From assembly GCF_014646135.1 (NCBI RefSeq), contig NZ_BMMW01000001.1, forward strand, positions 1,009,570 through 1,073,569: 64,000 nucleotides of DNA, given 5' to 3'. This DNA is from Nocardia camponoti. Lineage in GTDB: Bacteria; Actinomycetota; Actinomycetes; Mycobacteriales; Mycobacteriaceae. The translations under genes and the position numbers were made by a program. Under the pieces are notes generated by a model, which was not told where the DNA came from, did no database searches, and saw nothing but the letters and a program-made list of their open reading frames with translations. Of the stretch, positions 8,785 to 17,659 are shown piece by piece (position 1 is the first letter of the stretch; every line of letters starts with the position of its first letter).

Positions 8785-11187
8785 TCAGGCTGCTGACGTA
8801 ACGCGGTAGACGTCGTAGACGCCTTCCACGTTGCGCACCACATTGAGCAGATGCCCAAGGTGCTTGGGGTCGCCCATCTCAAAGGTGAACTTGCTGATGG
8901 CAACCCGATCGCCGTGGGTGGCAACCGAAGCCGACAGGATGTTGACCTTCTCGTCGGCGAGCACCTTCGTGACGTCGGACAGCAGGCGCGTGCGGTCGAG
9001 CGCTTCGATCTGAATCGCGACGAGGAACACCGACGACGGCGACGGCGCCCACTCGACATCGATGATGCGCTCGGCTTGCTCTTGGAGCGACCCGGCGTTG
9101 GTGCAGTCGGTGCGGTGCACACTCACCGCGCCACCGCGCGTGACGAAACCCATGATCTCGTCGCCTGGTACGGGCGTGCAGCATTTCGCGAGCTTGGCGA
9201 CCGTGCCCGGCGCGCCGGGGATGAGCACGCCAGCGTCGCCGGTAATGCGTTGGCGCGCGGGCGTTGTCGACGGGGTCGACCGTTCGGCGAGTTCGTTCTC
9301 GACGTCACCAATGCCGCCGAGCTGAGCCATGAGCCGTTGCACGACGTGATGCGCCGAAACCTGATGCTCGCCAACGGCGGTGTAAAGCGCGGAGATATCG
9401 CCGTAGTGCAGTTCGTGGGCGACGGCGGTCATCGCGTCGACGCTCATCAACCGCTGCAGCGGCAGCCCAACACGCCTGACCTCCTTGGAGATCTGGTCCT
9501 TGCCGCTTTCGAGCGCTTCCTCGCGACGTTCCTTAGCGAACCACTGGCGAATCTTGGCCTTGGCACGGGGCGACACGACAAAGTTCTGCCAGTCGCGGCT
9601 TGGCCCGGCATTTTGCGCCTTCGAGGTGAACACCTCGACGACCTCGCCGTTCTCCAGCTGCCGTTCCAGCGCGACAAGGCGACCGTTGACGCGCGCGCCA
9701 ATGCATTTGTGCCCCACCTCGGTGTGCACGGCGTAGGCGAAGTCGACCGGAGTCGACTTCTGCGGCAACGTGATTACGTCGCCCTTGGGCGTGAAGACGA
9801 AGATCTCGGGCGACTTGAGGTCGAAGCGCAGCGATTCAAGGAACTCGGCGGGGTCGGCGGCCTCCCGCTGCCAGTCGAGCAGCTGACGCATCCACGCCAT
9901 GTCGTCGACTTCGGCCTGTTCGCCGGAGTGCTTGCCCTTGGTTTCCTTGTAGCGCCAGTGCGCCGCGATGCCGAATTCGGCGGTGCGGTGCATGTCGTGG
10001 GTGCGCAGCTGCACCTCAAGTGGCTTGCCGTCGGGGCCGACGACCGTGGTGTGCAACGACTGGTAGACGCCGTACCGCGGTTGGGCGATGTAGTCCTTGA
10101 ACCGGCCAGCCATCGGCTGCCACAGCGAGTGCACAACACCGACCGCGGCGTAGCAGTCGCGCACGTCGTCGCACAAAATGCGCATGCCGACGAGGTCATG
10201 GATGTCGTCGAAGTCTTTGCCCTTGACGATCATCTTCTGGTAAATCGACCAGTAGTGCTTGGGTCGACCTTCCACGACAGCGGTGATGCGCGAGCTGGCG
10301 AGCGTGTTGATGATCTCGGCGCGCACTTTGGCAAGGTAAGTGTCACGTGATGGTGCGCGGTCGGCGACGAGGCGCACGATCTCGTCGTACTTTTTCGGGT
10401 GCAGGATCGCGAACGCGAGGTCTTCGAGCTCCCACTTGACCGTGGCCATTCCGAGTCGGTGCGCGAGCGGGGCGATGACCTCAAGGGTTTCCTTCGCCTT
10501 TTTCGCCTGCTTTTCCGGCGGCAGGAAGCGCATCGTGCGCATGTTGTGCAGGCGGTCGGCGACCTTGATCACGAGCACGCGGGGGTCGCGTGCCATCGCG
10601 ATGATCATCTTGCGGATGGTCTCGGCCTCGGCGGCCGCACCCAGGTTCACCTTGTCGAGTTTGGTGACGCCATCGACGAGATGCGCGACCTCTTGACCGA
10701 ACTCTTCCTTGAGTTGCTCAAGGGAGTAGCCGGTGTCTTCGACGGTGTCGTGCAGCAGTGCCGCGACGAGGGTGATGGTGTCCATCCCCAGCTCAGCGAG
10801 GATATTCGCGACGGCGAGAGGGTGGGTGATGTACGGGTCGCCCGACTTGCGGAACTGCTTCGCGTGCCGTTCGTCAGCGACGTCGAAGGCGCGTTGCAGC
10901 AGCGCGAGGTTGGCTTTGGGGTACAGCTCCCGGTGGACGGTGGCGAGCGGTTCGAGCACCGGCTTGACGGCGGCGATTCCGCGCTGACCGGTCATCCTGC
11001 GGGCGAGCCGGGCACGCACGCGACGCGACGCCGAGCTGGGCACCGATGCCGAAGGCGACGGTTTCACCGGGGGCTGCGTGGGGGGCGGGATGACGGGGCC
11101 AGCCTGGGTGGTGCCGTTAGCGTCGTTGTTGCGCGGGGCTTGAGTCAACTCCTGTCCAACCTTCGCCTCGCCGAGTTGTCGAGTCAT
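8785..11187 (-). CDS. relA: Bifunctional (p)ppGpp synthetase/hydrolase Rel
   Basis: An 800-residue RelA/SpoT homologue that makes and degrades (p)ppGpp, the stringent-response alarmone. After a 65-residue Pro-rich leader come the HD hydrolase domain ([25 protein letters not shown]), the synthetase domain ([34 protein letters not shown]), the TGS domain ([16 protein letters not shown]) and a C-terminal ACT domain. All expected catalytic motifs are present and the length matches mycobacterial Rel. The ATG at 11187 has GGAAGG seven bases upstream; a much longer frame upstream is Arg-rich noise. It lies downstream of apt and the sec genes as in mycobacteria, with the operon at 11328-15188 between. 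Confidence 0.96.
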   Translation of the reverse strand: MTRQLGEAKVGQELTQAPRNNDANGTTQAGPVIPPPTQPPVKPSPSASVPSSASRRVRARLARRMTGQRGIAAVKPVLEPLATVHRELYPKANLALLQRAFDVADERHAKQFRKSGDPYITHPLAVANILAELGMDTITLVAALLHDTVEDTGYSLEQLKEEFGQEVAHLVDGVTKLDKVNLGAAAEAETIRKMIIAMARDPRVLVIKVADRLHNMRTMRFLPPEKQAKKAKETLEVIAPLAHRLGMATVKWELEDLAFAILHPKKYDEIVRLVADRAPSRDTYLAKVRAEIINTLASSRITAVVEGRPKHYWSIYQKMIVKGKDFDDIHDLVGMRILCDDVRDCYAAVGVVHSLWQPMAGRFKDYIAQPRYGVYQSLHTTVVGPDGKPLEVQLRTHDMHRTAEFGIAAHWRYKETKGKHSGEQAEVDDMAWMRQLLDWQREAADPAEFLESLRFDLKSPEIFVFTPKGDVITLPQKSTPVDFAYAVHTEVGHKCIGARVNGRLVALERQLENGEVVEVFTSKAQNAGPSRDWQNFVVSPRAKAKIRQWFAKERREEALESGKDQISKEVRRVGLPLQRLMSVDAMTAVAHELHYGDISALYTAVGEHQVSAHHVVQRLMAQLGGIGDVENELAERSTPSTTPARQRITGDAGVLIPGAPGTVAKLAKCCTPVPGDEIMGFVTRGGAVSVHRTDCTNAGSLQEQAERIIDVEWAPSPSSVFLVAIQIEALDRTRLLSDVTKVLADEKVNILSASVATHGDRVAISKFTFEMGDPKHLGHLLNVVRNVEGVYDVYRVTSAA

Positions 11188-11327
11188 GCCACCGCCTTCC
11201 ACGCCGCATCCGGGACCCGCCCGGATCACCAACTTTACAGCTTGTCCGCCGTACCCGTCGCGCCTGTACATCGGGTGCGCCGCACGCCGATCGCGGCGCG
11301 TTTTTCCGGCCGCATCCAGCGCGAACG

Positions 11328-11996
11328 CTACTCGCTTCGCGCGTGTGTTCGACGCTGATCGGGCGAGTTGGTCTCGGGTTGATCGTAGGCCCACACGACG
11401 GCGGGGCGGCCGGTCGCCTTGACCCGTCGACGTTCGCCGGTGCGGGCGAGGCCGGGGATGGCGGCGAGGGTGCGATTGAGGTTGGCCGCGTCGGGGCGCG
11501 CGCCGGCGATCGAGGTGGCGAGGGCGACCGCGCGGCTCGCTGGGAATTCTGGGCCGGTCAGTGCGCGGGTGAGCGACTGGTCTTTCCACAGCAAGTCCGC
11601 GAGCAGGTCACGGCTGGTTTCGATGATGCGGTTGTGGTCGAAGGCGAGGAGCGGAACGGCGTCGAAGTCGACCCAGTCGACCTGGCCTGTCGCGGTGGGG
11701 TCGATCACCGCCCACATCGCGATGGACAGCGTCGGGCCGCGCGGGTCACGATGGGGTTCGTCGAAGGTGGCGAGTTGGCCGACGGCGGCAATCGCGTCGT
11801 CGGGCAGCCCCAGTTTGGTGACGACCGCCCGTCGCGCCGCCTCCGCAAGCCGTTCGCCCCTGCCGAGCAGGACACCGGGGAGCGCTAGTTGCCCAGTGAA
11901 CGGTTCGAACGCGCGGGGCGCGACCCCAACTTTGACCGCGTCCGCGTCGGCTTCCCGCGTCGACCGACGCAACGCGACAACGTCAATGGACACCAC
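11328..11996 (-). CDS. NrtR-like NUDIX-domain transcriptional regulator
   Basis: About 222 residues: an N-terminal NUDIX-like domain and a C-terminal winged-helix-like domain ([28 protein letters not shown]), the layout of NrtR regulators of NAD-linked genes. The NUDIX box is degenerate: [19 protein letters not shown] keeps the spacing and the first Glu but lacks the REUxEE metal ligands. That is typical of NrtR sensors, which bind ADP-ribose-like ligands without hydrolysing them. I chose GTG 11996, six bases after GTGGAG; ATG 12017 is an alternative. The start lies inside the end of the PurA-like gene, so both are one operon. It probably binds the palindrome at 15190-15214 (inference). Confidence 0.75.
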   Translation of the reverse strand: MVSIDVVALRRSTREADADAVKVGVAPRAFEPFTGQLALPGVLLGRGERLAEAARRAVVTKLGLPDDAIAAVGQLATFDEPHRDPRGPTLSIAMWAVIDPTATGQVDWVDFDAVPLLAFDHNRIIETSRDLLADLLWKDQSLTRALTGPEFPASRAVALATSIAGARPDAANLNRTLAAIPGLARTGERRRVKATGRPAVVWAYDQPETNSPDQRRTHARSE

Positions 11997-13749
11997 CGAT
12001 TGCTCCACGCGCCACATCCTGCCTGACGCGAGTGGGGTGGTCGATATTGGGCGAAGCGGCGAGCTTGACTTCGGCGCGATTTGAACGCCTGCCATTTGGA
12101 GTGCTGCCGCGAGCGGATTGGTCAGCGCTGACCGCAGCGTGGGTGCGACTGTCTGCGCGGGCTGGCCCGTGGTCGCCGAAGCCGATGGGGTGGTTAGCGT
12201 CGGCCATAGCAGCGACCTGGACCCGGGTCGGTCGGCGCGATTTCGCCCCGGGGCTGGCGAGAGCGCCACTCCGAGTGTGGGACTCGGCGTTGGGTGCGGT
12301 GCCCAGCGCGGCGTGGGCGCGACGGTCGGCGCGGGTTGGGCCGTGGGCGGTTAGGGCGAGGGGGATGTCTAGGGAGGTGCTGATCCAGGCGCCCATGTCG
12401 CCGTCGATGTCGTGGAGTTCGGGCTGTGCGGTGGTGATGAGGTCGGTGAGGTGCTGTTGGTGTGCGAGGTCTTGCCATGTGCCGAGCGGTAATTCGGTGA
12501 TGCGACCGGATTCTTGGGTCGAGTAGGCGACCGCTGCGCGCCACGTACCCGCAGCGGGCGTGGGGTCGTCCGTGCCAGCGGCAATGGGCACAGTTCCGGC
12601 AGCCGCCGAGTTGCTGCACGTAGCCGCAGCGGGTGTGGCGTTCTCTGTGCCAGCGGCACTGCGCACACTTCCGGCCGCCACCGAGTTGGAGCCCGGCCGA
12701 TGGTCGGCCGCGCCGGAGTTGCGACTGACTCGGTTGGCCCTGAGGTCAGGGACGACAGCGTCGAGGTGGTTGACCACCAACGCGTCGACGCGACCACATG
12801 CCGCAACGGCATAGCGAGCAAGAACCAGGTCGAAGTGACCCTGGCGGAAATCGCCCTGATAGTGACCAAAACCGTTGTGCGGCTCCGGTATTTCCAGCGG
12901 TGCTTCAGTCGGGAGTGGTCCTGCGCCATGCCGCGTGGCGTACGCGCGCGTCACCCCGAGCACCTGCCCGCTCGCGCCAACTTCCGCGAGTAGCGCGTGC
13001 GCGTTGCGCGGTTCCACCGTCGACCAAGTGGTGTGCGGGTGGAAGCCGCGCCACTCGTCAAGCAGCACACCCTGCGCGCCCTCGAACACCACCCGGCCAC
13101 GCGCAACCATCCGCGCCAACTCAGCAGCCCCGTCGACAATCCTTACCGCGCAAGTGAATTCGCGATACATGCGAACAAGATCGTCGATGGGTTCGAACCC
13201 GTGCGCCGATCCGGTGAGCAGGGGCGCGTAGTGCGCGGCGAGCTGGTCGAGTTTCGCGCGAAGGAGCACCGGGTCGCGACAGTCACGGACGCGCGGGGCA
13301 TCGTATTCGAGTGCGTACGAAGCGGTTTCGCCGATGCCGCGCCCGCAGGAACCGTGGCGCGAAGAACCCCTCGCGTCCTCGCGCGCACGGTTCGCGGCAA
13401 TGTGGATGGGCGTGGTGAGCAGGGCGTCACCGTCAATGGCGACCAACCCGAGCGGATCAACCACCCCGAGCGCGGCCAACCGCTCGGATTCACTGGCCAG
13501 CGCCATCGGTTCAACAAGGCAATACCGCGAAAGCAGGGTCGGCACCCGACTGAACGTCCCCGCCCCGAACTGGGCGAAGCAGTGATGCCTCCCGTCGACC
13601 ACCACGTTGTGCGCGGCTTGCGCGCCCCCGTTGAACCGCACCACCCCAGCGACCCCGAGCCCGGCCTCGGCGGAGCACAACCAGTCGACCGTCGCCCCTT
13701 TCCCCGCATCCCCAAACCCGAGGTCAACAACGATCAGATGCGCACTCAC
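11983..13749 (-). CDS. Adenylosuccinate-synthetase (PurA) paralogue with altered active site and long tail
   Basis: A 588-residue PurA-fold protein. PurA joins IMP and aspartate using GTP. Kept here are the catalytic Asp14 (GFGDAGKGATVDW), the general-acid His47, RGIGETASY, VFEGAQGVLLDEWRG and a guanine-binding NHLD. Changed are GDEGKG to GDAGKG, GGHNAGHT to GGAQAAHN, and the TSSN substrate loop to TWST. The pocket for IMP or aspartate is therefore remodelled and a different nucleotide substrate is likely. Beyond residue about 340 there is an Ala/Thr-rich insertion made of a duplicated 25-residue unit, then a tail with a second diverged repeat. GTG 13749 overlaps the VWA stop. It is not the housekeeping purA. 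Confidence 0.8.
   Translation of the reverse strand: MSAHLIVVDLGFGDAGKGATVDWLCSAEAGLGVAGVVRFNGGAQAAHNVVVDGRHHCFAQFGAGTFSRVPTLLSRYCLVEPMALASESERLAALGVVDPLGLVAIDGDALLTTPIHIAANRAREDARGSSRHGSCGRGIGETASYALEYDAPRVRDCRDPVLLRAKLDQLAAHYAPLLTGSAHGFEPIDDLVRMYREFTCAVRIVDGAAELARMVARGRVVFEGAQGVLLDEWRGFHPHTTWSTVEPRNAHALLAEVGASGQVLGVTRAYATRHGAGPLPTEAPLEIPEPHNGFGHYQGDFRQGHFDLVLARYAVAACGRVDALVVNHLDAVVPDLRANRVSRNSGAADHRPGSNSVAAGSVRSAAGTENATPAAATCSNSAAAGTVPIAAGTDDPTPAAGTWRAAVAYSTQESGRITELPLGTWQDLAHQQHLTDLITTAQPELHDIDGDMGAWISTSLDIPLALTAHGPTRADRRAHAALGTAPNAESHTRSGALASPGAKSRRPTRVQVAAMADANHPIGFGDHGPARADSRTHAAVSADQSARGSTPNGRRSNRAEVKLAASPNIDHPTRVRQDVARGAIGGVH
12542..12688. repeat. Tandem 72-bp repeat inside the PurA-like gene
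   Basis: Two copies, 12542-12613 and 12617-12688, each running from CACGTA to GAGTTG and separated by three bases, so the period is 75 bp or 25 codons. They encode NSVAAGSVRSAAGTE... and NSAAAGTVPIAAGTD.... The copies differ at scattered positions, mostly without breaking the frame, so the duplication is not brand new. Confidence 0.8.
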
Positions 13750-15188
13750 CGCGTCCTCCTGTCCGGTCCGTCCACCTCGTCGGGAGCAACCAACCGCCGC
13801 ACCGCTTTCCGCCCCGCCGCCTCAGCCCGCCCCCGCGCATCATCGCGCCGACCAACGCCGCGCCGCACCCCCGCACCTCCATCACCCGATTCGCCATCAG
13901 CCGACACCGCACGAGCAGCGTCACCCCTCCGACCCGCACTCGACCCACTGCGACCACGCGAGCCCGCGTCACCGCCCGCACCGTCGACCCCTCGCGAACT
14001 CGCGCTCCGACCCGCGCCCTGACCGCGCCTTCCCCCGTCACCACCAGCGACATCACGAGTACCGGCACGGCCCCGCACTCGCGCACCCCCGTGGCTATCC
14101 CCACCGGAGCCCGTACGAGCAGCGCCACCACGTCGGCCAGCGCTAGTCCCGCCGTCACCACGCGAGACCGCCGCACCCCCATTGCGACGATCGTCAAGAT
14201 CCCGCAAGTCCGCAACGCCCGCACCATCCCCCGCACGCGAGCCCCGACCCTCAGCACGCCGACGCGGCCCGCGACCCTCAGCCCCCGACAACGCCTGCTC
14301 AACCGCATCCGCCTCGGCAACCGAACCCAAGTCGCGCAAATCCGCCAAACCCTCGTCCAGTTTCACGCGCTGCTCCCCCAATCCGATGGCGAGCGCGATC
14401 AATTCGCATACCGCGCCCGGGTCTTCCAACTTGAGGAACCGCTCGCCAAGCAGCCCACTCCAGTGGTCGGCGATTTCGGGGTCGAGGTAGTACGACGACT
14501 CGTTCGGCAGGATGAAGTACACGTTCCAGCGCTCGGCGAGCACGCGGTAGATCGACTCGACGCTCACATCGGTGTCCACGTGGTCGCCGATGACAGCGCG
14601 GATGTGGCGAGCGGTGAGGCGGGGCTTGTTCAGCTCATCGCCGATGAGGAACAGGTAACCGCGCTTGCCCCGCTTCTCCCACGCGTCCGTCACCATGTGT
14701 CGCGCGACGAAATACGCTGCCAATTCATAACTTTCGGACTTCTGGCCGCCGCCTCCTCCTTCGAGGAGAATCTCGCGCAACTGGTCGTCCATGCGGTTGT
14801 CGGATTCGAACTGGCCGATCTGCAACGGCACCCGGTCGGACTCGGCGTCGCCGATCGCGCCGAAGCACACCTGCGGGTCGTCGGCGTAGCCGCGCGCGGC
14901 GAGCAACCCGTGCAGCTTGGCGAGTTTGGTCTGCATGATGCGCGGTACCCGGCCCATCGACCCGGTGACGTCGAAGAGCACAACAACCGGCAACGAATTG
15001 CCATGTTCGGCGCTGTCGCGGCTCTCCCGGTACGCGACGTCGAACGGATCGAGACTCGGGTGCGCGTGCCAGGTGTTGTAGTCCTGGTCGCGCATTCGCG
15101 CGGTGTACCCGAAGTCGTCGATGCCGTTGCGTGCGCGGTAAGTCTGGCCCGCACGGTAGGCGGTGTCGTCCCAATTTCCGTATCCCAT
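13746..15188 (-). CDS. VWA-domain protein with Gly/Arg/Asp-rich tail, first gene of the PurA-paralogue operon
   Basis: A 480-residue protein. Residues about 65-270 form a von Willebrand A domain with a near-canonical metal site: DVTGS (73-77, TGS where SxS is usual), a later Gly/Ser-rich loop, and LIGDE (181-185). VWA domains bind partners through a metal ion; TerY-type versions act in stress and conflict operons. The last 190 residues are low-complexity Gly, Arg, Ala, Asp and Ser, ending with a basic segment (AAGRKAVRRL), and could bind nucleic acid or stay disordered. The ATG at 15188 is the likely transcript start too (no leader). Its stop overlaps the PurA-like start. Confidence 0.75.
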   Translation of the reverse strand: MGYGNWDDTAYRAGQTYRARNGIDDFGYTARMRDQDYNTWHAHPSLDPFDVAYRESRDSAEHGNSLPVVVLFDVTGSMGRVPRIMQTKLAKLHGLLAARGYADDPQVCFGAIGDAESDRVPLQIGQFESDNRMDDQLREILLEGGGGGQKSESYELAAYFVARHMVTDAWEKRGKRGYLFLIGDELNKPRLTARHIRAVIGDHVDTDVSVESIYRVLAERWNVYFILPNESSYYLDPEIADHWSGLLGERFLKLEDPGAVCELIALAIGLGEQRVKLDEGLADLRDLGSVAEADAVEQALSGAEGRGPRRRAEGRGSRAGDGAGVADLRDLDDRRNGGAAVSRGDGGTSAGRRGGAARTGSGGDSHGGARVRGRAGTRDVAGGDGGRRGQGAGRSASSRGVDGAGGDAGSRGRSGSSAGRRGDAARAVSADGESGDGGAGVRRGVGRRDDARGRAEAAGRKAVRRLVAPDEVDGPDRRTR

Positions 15189-15225
15189 GTGTTTTAGTCT
15201 AGATGACTAAAACAAGAACCGTCAA
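15189..15225 (-). promoter_or_regulatory. Leaderless promoter with overlapping palindromic operator
   Basis: On the minus strand, TTGACG (15220-15225) and TAGACT (15196-15201) are 18 bases apart. Seven bases follow the -10 before the ATG at 15188, so transcription should begin at the start codon. A perfect 10-bp inverted repeat, TGTTTTAGTC at 15190-15199 and GACTAAAACA at 15205-15214, covers the -10 and part of the spacer, so a bound repressor would block RNA polymerase. The NrtR-like regulator encoded by the last gene of the operon is the natural candidate. Confidence 0.7.
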
Positions 15226-15256
15226 GGGGAAACCCACCGTGCGAGCGTTTTTCGCG

Positions 15257-16831
15257 TTACTCGACCAATCCGTCAGCCGTGAGCTCAAGCGTGCGCGTGA
15301 CCCCGATATCGGCAAGGAACCGCTGGTCATGACTCACCACGATCAGCGCGCCCTCAAACCCCGACAGCGCCTGCGTGAGATGCGCGAGGCTGGGCAAATC
15401 GAGGTTGTTCGTCGGCTCATCGAGCATCAGAAAGCGCGGCGCGGGATCAGCGAGCAGCAACGTCGCCAACGCCGCCCGCAACCGCTCCCCACCCGACAGC
15501 GCCGCCACCGGCCGGTCGGCGTCGGCCCCGCGAAACAGGAACCGCGCGAGCTGTCCGCGAATGGTTTCCGCGTCCGCGTGCGGCGCGGCGGCAGCCACAT
15601 TGGCGAACACCGACAGTTCCTCAGAGAACACGTCGAGCCGCTGCGGCAACATCCGCCACGCCACCTTTGGCCCAGCAGCCGCGATCTGCCGCAGCAACGT
15701 CGACTTCCCAGCCCCGTTGCGCCCGGTCAGCGCGATCCGCTCCGGCCCACTCACCCGCAGGTCAACGACAGGACCGTTAGCCAACTCGAGACCGGCCAGC
15801 TCGATCACGTCCTGTCCCGGATACAACCGCGTCGCGGGCAGTTCGATGCGCACCTCACGGTCGTCGCGCACCAATTCGGCTGCGCGATCAAGGTTTTCGC
15901 GGGCGGAGTCAAGCTTGTCGATGTGGGCGTTGCGCAGTTTGCCCGCCGACACCTCGGCGCTGTTCTTGCGCATTCCCATCACGATCTTGGGTTCACGCTT
16001 TTGGTCGTACATCTTCTGCCCGTAGCGAGCGCGTCGGTCGAGTTTGATCCGCGCCTCAACCAACTCACGTGCCTGCTTGCGCACGTCGCCACGCGCATCG
16101 CGCACCGCCGCCCGCGCCGCTTCCTGTTCGGCTTCGATCACCTCTTCGTAGTGCGTGAAATTGCCACCAAAGCAACGGATTTCGCCCGCGCGCACCTCGG
16201 CGATCACGTCGGCCCGATCCAACAATGCGCGGTCGTGACTGACAACCACAACCATCCCGTCGAACTGCCTGATCACCTCGTAGAGACGCTCGCGTGCCGC
16301 CGAATCCAGGTTGTTGGTCGGCTCATCGAGCAGCAGGACGTCGGGTTCGGCGAGCAGTTCGGCGACAAGCCCCAGCAACACCGTTTCACCACCGGACAGC
16401 GTGTCGACGGTGCGGTCAAGATCGGCAACCGACCCGGCGACGTAATCGAGCCCGAGCCTGCCAAGCAACGCGACAGCCTCGTCCTCAACCTGCCATTGCG
16501 TGCCGACGGTGTCGAAGTCGGCTTCGGTCCCCTCCCCCGCTTCAATTCGCGCGAGCGCGGCACGTTGCGGGGCGATGCCAAGCAGTTCGTCGACGCGCGA
16601 ACCGACGCGAAGTCCCAGGTCCTGGCGCAAATAGCCAATACGCCCGGCCACGGTGACCGACCCGCGCGCGGGCGTCAGCTCGCCAACAACGAACCGCAAC
16701 AGCGTGGATTTACCAGCGCCATTAGCGCCAACGAGACCGACAACCGTGCCGCTGAGCACCGCGTTGAGCCCGTCGAAAACGGGGGTGCCATCAGGCCAGG
16801 AAAAAGTGAGATCAGAAAAGGAAATAGACAT
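15257..16831 (-). CDS. ABC-F family ATPase (ribosome-associated)
   Basis: A 524-residue protein with two ABC domains and no membrane segments. Domain 1 has GANGAGKST and LSGGET; domain 2 has GRNGAGKST and LSGGERLR, with LLDEPTNNLD after each. The interdomain linker (about residues 200-300) is charged and helical. ABC-F proteins act on the ribosomal E site, either as housekeeping translation factors or, in ARE subgroups, as protection against ribosome-targeting antibiotics such as macrolides. The short form and long leader would suit either; I cannot assign the subgroup. It starts at ATG 16831, with a weak site upstream. Confidence 0.88.
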   Translation of the reverse strand: MSISFSDLTFSWPDGTPVFDGLNAVLSGTVVGLVGANGAGKSTLLRFVVGELTPARGSVTVAGRIGYLRQDLGLRVGSRVDELLGIAPQRAALARIEAGEGTEADFDTVGTQWQVEDEAVALLGRLGLDYVAGSVADLDRTVDTLSGGETVLLGLVAELLAEPDVLLLDEPTNNLDSAARERLYEVIRQFDGMVVVVSHDRALLDRADVIAEVRAGEIRCFGGNFTHYEEVIEAEQEAARAAVRDARGDVRKQARELVEARIKLDRRARYGQKMYDQKREPKIVMGMRKNSAEVSAGKLRNAHIDKLDSARENLDRAAELVRDDREVRIELPATRLYPGQDVIELAGLELANGPVVDLRVSGPERIALTGRNGAGKSTLLRQIAAAGPKVAWRMLPQRLDVFSEELSVFANVAAAAPHADAETIRGQLARFLFRGADADRPVAALSGGERLRAALATLLLADPAPRFLMLDEPTNNLDLPSLAHLTQALSGFEGALIVVSHDQRFLADIGVTRTLELTADGLVE

Positions 16832-16990
16832 GCGGACCGCCTCAAAGGGTGCAACGGAAAACGCGGTGCGCGAGTGCGGACCGCCCGAAAGCGCCTTAGA
16901 GGATCAACGCATGAACTCCGATCGTCGGGAATAAGACTCGACAGTTCTACACCCAACGCAACGACGAACGCAACCCCTTCGTTCGCCTAG
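16832..16990 (-). promoter_or_regulatory. Possible regulatory leader of the ABC-F gene
   Basis: About 160 bases before the ABC-F start hold two direct copies of the 11-mer TGCGGACCGCC (plus strand, 16831-16841 and 16875-16885), the first overlapping the ABC-F start codon. On the minus strand the outer copy can pair through GCGGT with ACCGC (16863-16867), followed by GTTTT, a terminator-like arrangement. The inner copy overlaps the translation start and could pair with the same ACCGC. This looks like an attenuator but is only a pattern reading. Confidence 0.3.
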
Positions 16991-17021
16991 CGTAGGAGTT
17001 TCCCGCCTGCCGCGAATGCGG

Positions 17022-17051
17022 AAAACCCCCGCTCACCTGCATGAACGGGGG
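17022..17051 (-). terminator. Terminator after apt
   Basis: On the minus strand, CCCCCGTTCA (17042-17051), a six-base loop and TGAGCGGGGG (17026-17035) form a 10-bp stem with one G-U pair, followed by TTTTCC. It begins 16 bases after the apt stop and ends the block that runs from yajC or further upstream. Confidence 0.8.
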
Positions 17052-17066
17052 CCGGTAAAAAAACTT

Positions 17067-17639
17067 CTACAACTTCACGATCGACTCGACCGGGTAGTCG
17101 CCCTGATGCTTGCGCCCTTCAAGGAACTCCAACTCAAGCACCACGGCAGCCGCGACGACGACCGCACCGACCTCGGCGAACAGCCCAGCGGCAGCGGCGA
17201 GCGTGCCACCGGTGGCGAGCACGTCGTCGAGCAGCAGGATGCGCTTGCCCTCAAGCTCGACCCCGTTGGCCGGGATTTCCAGTGCGGCAGAACCATATTC
17301 GAGCTTGTACTCGCGCGACACCACCGGCGGAGGCAGCTTGCCACCCTTGCGGATCGCGAGCACACCGGTGCCGAGCGTGGCCGCGACACCCGCGCCAAGC
17401 AGGAACCCGCGCGCGTCGACGCCAGCAACAATATCGATATCCGGCGCGACGGCGGCGAAGCAATCGATGACCGCGCGGAACCCGTCGGCGTCGGCGAAAA
17501 CCGGGGTTAGGTCCGCGAAACGCACACCGGGAGTGGGGAAGTCGTCGTGCCAGCGGGTGAGCCGCTCGACCGCCTTCGCGGCCTGTTCGGCACGTGCTCC
17601 CGCGTGCTCACCGGACTCGACAACCGCGTGCTTGCTCAT
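17067..17639 (-). CDS. apt: Adenine phosphoribosyltransferase
   Basis: A 190-residue enzyme that converts adenine and PRPP to AMP (purine salvage). The PRPP-binding loop is ILLLDDVLATGGT at about residues 130-142, and ARGFLLGAGVA and the flexible loop RKGGKLPPPV are in the expected order. The ATG at 17639 follows GGAGAGG; an upstream in-frame extension of 53 codons overlaps the lipoprotein gene and has no homology features. As in mycobacteria it lies between relA and a solute-binding lipoprotein downstream of secDF. A strong terminator follows it. Confidence 0.95.
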   Translation of the reverse strand: MSKHAVVESGEHAGARAEQAAKAVERLTRWHDDFPTPGVRFADLTPVFADADGFRAVIDCFAAVAPDIDIVAGVDARGFLLGAGVAATLGTGVLAIRKGGKLPPPVVSREYKLEYGSAALEIPANGVELEGKRILLLDDVLATGGTLAAAAGLFAEVGAVVVAAAVVLELEFLEGRKHQGDYPVESIVKL

Positions 17640-17659
17640 CGGCACCTCTCCACTACGAC

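Noticed and set aside
11270..11312. Hairpin with T-run near 11300 (CGCCG...CGGCG, CGTTTTT)
   Set aside because: The T-run is on the plus-strand side, but the neighbouring genes are on the minus strand, so it cannot terminate them.
10399..11358. Plus-strand frame opposite relA
   Set aside because: Shadow of relA; no recognisable protein pattern.
16901..16912. Two-codon uORF (ATG CGT TGA, minus strand) in the ABC-F leader
   Set aside because: Its GGAG site is only three bases from the ATG, too close to be convincing; kept only as a remark in the leader finding.
15203..16990. A 595-codon plus-strand frame opposite the ABC-F gene
   Set aside because: Arg/His/Gln-rich shadow of an intact ABC-F gene on the other strand.
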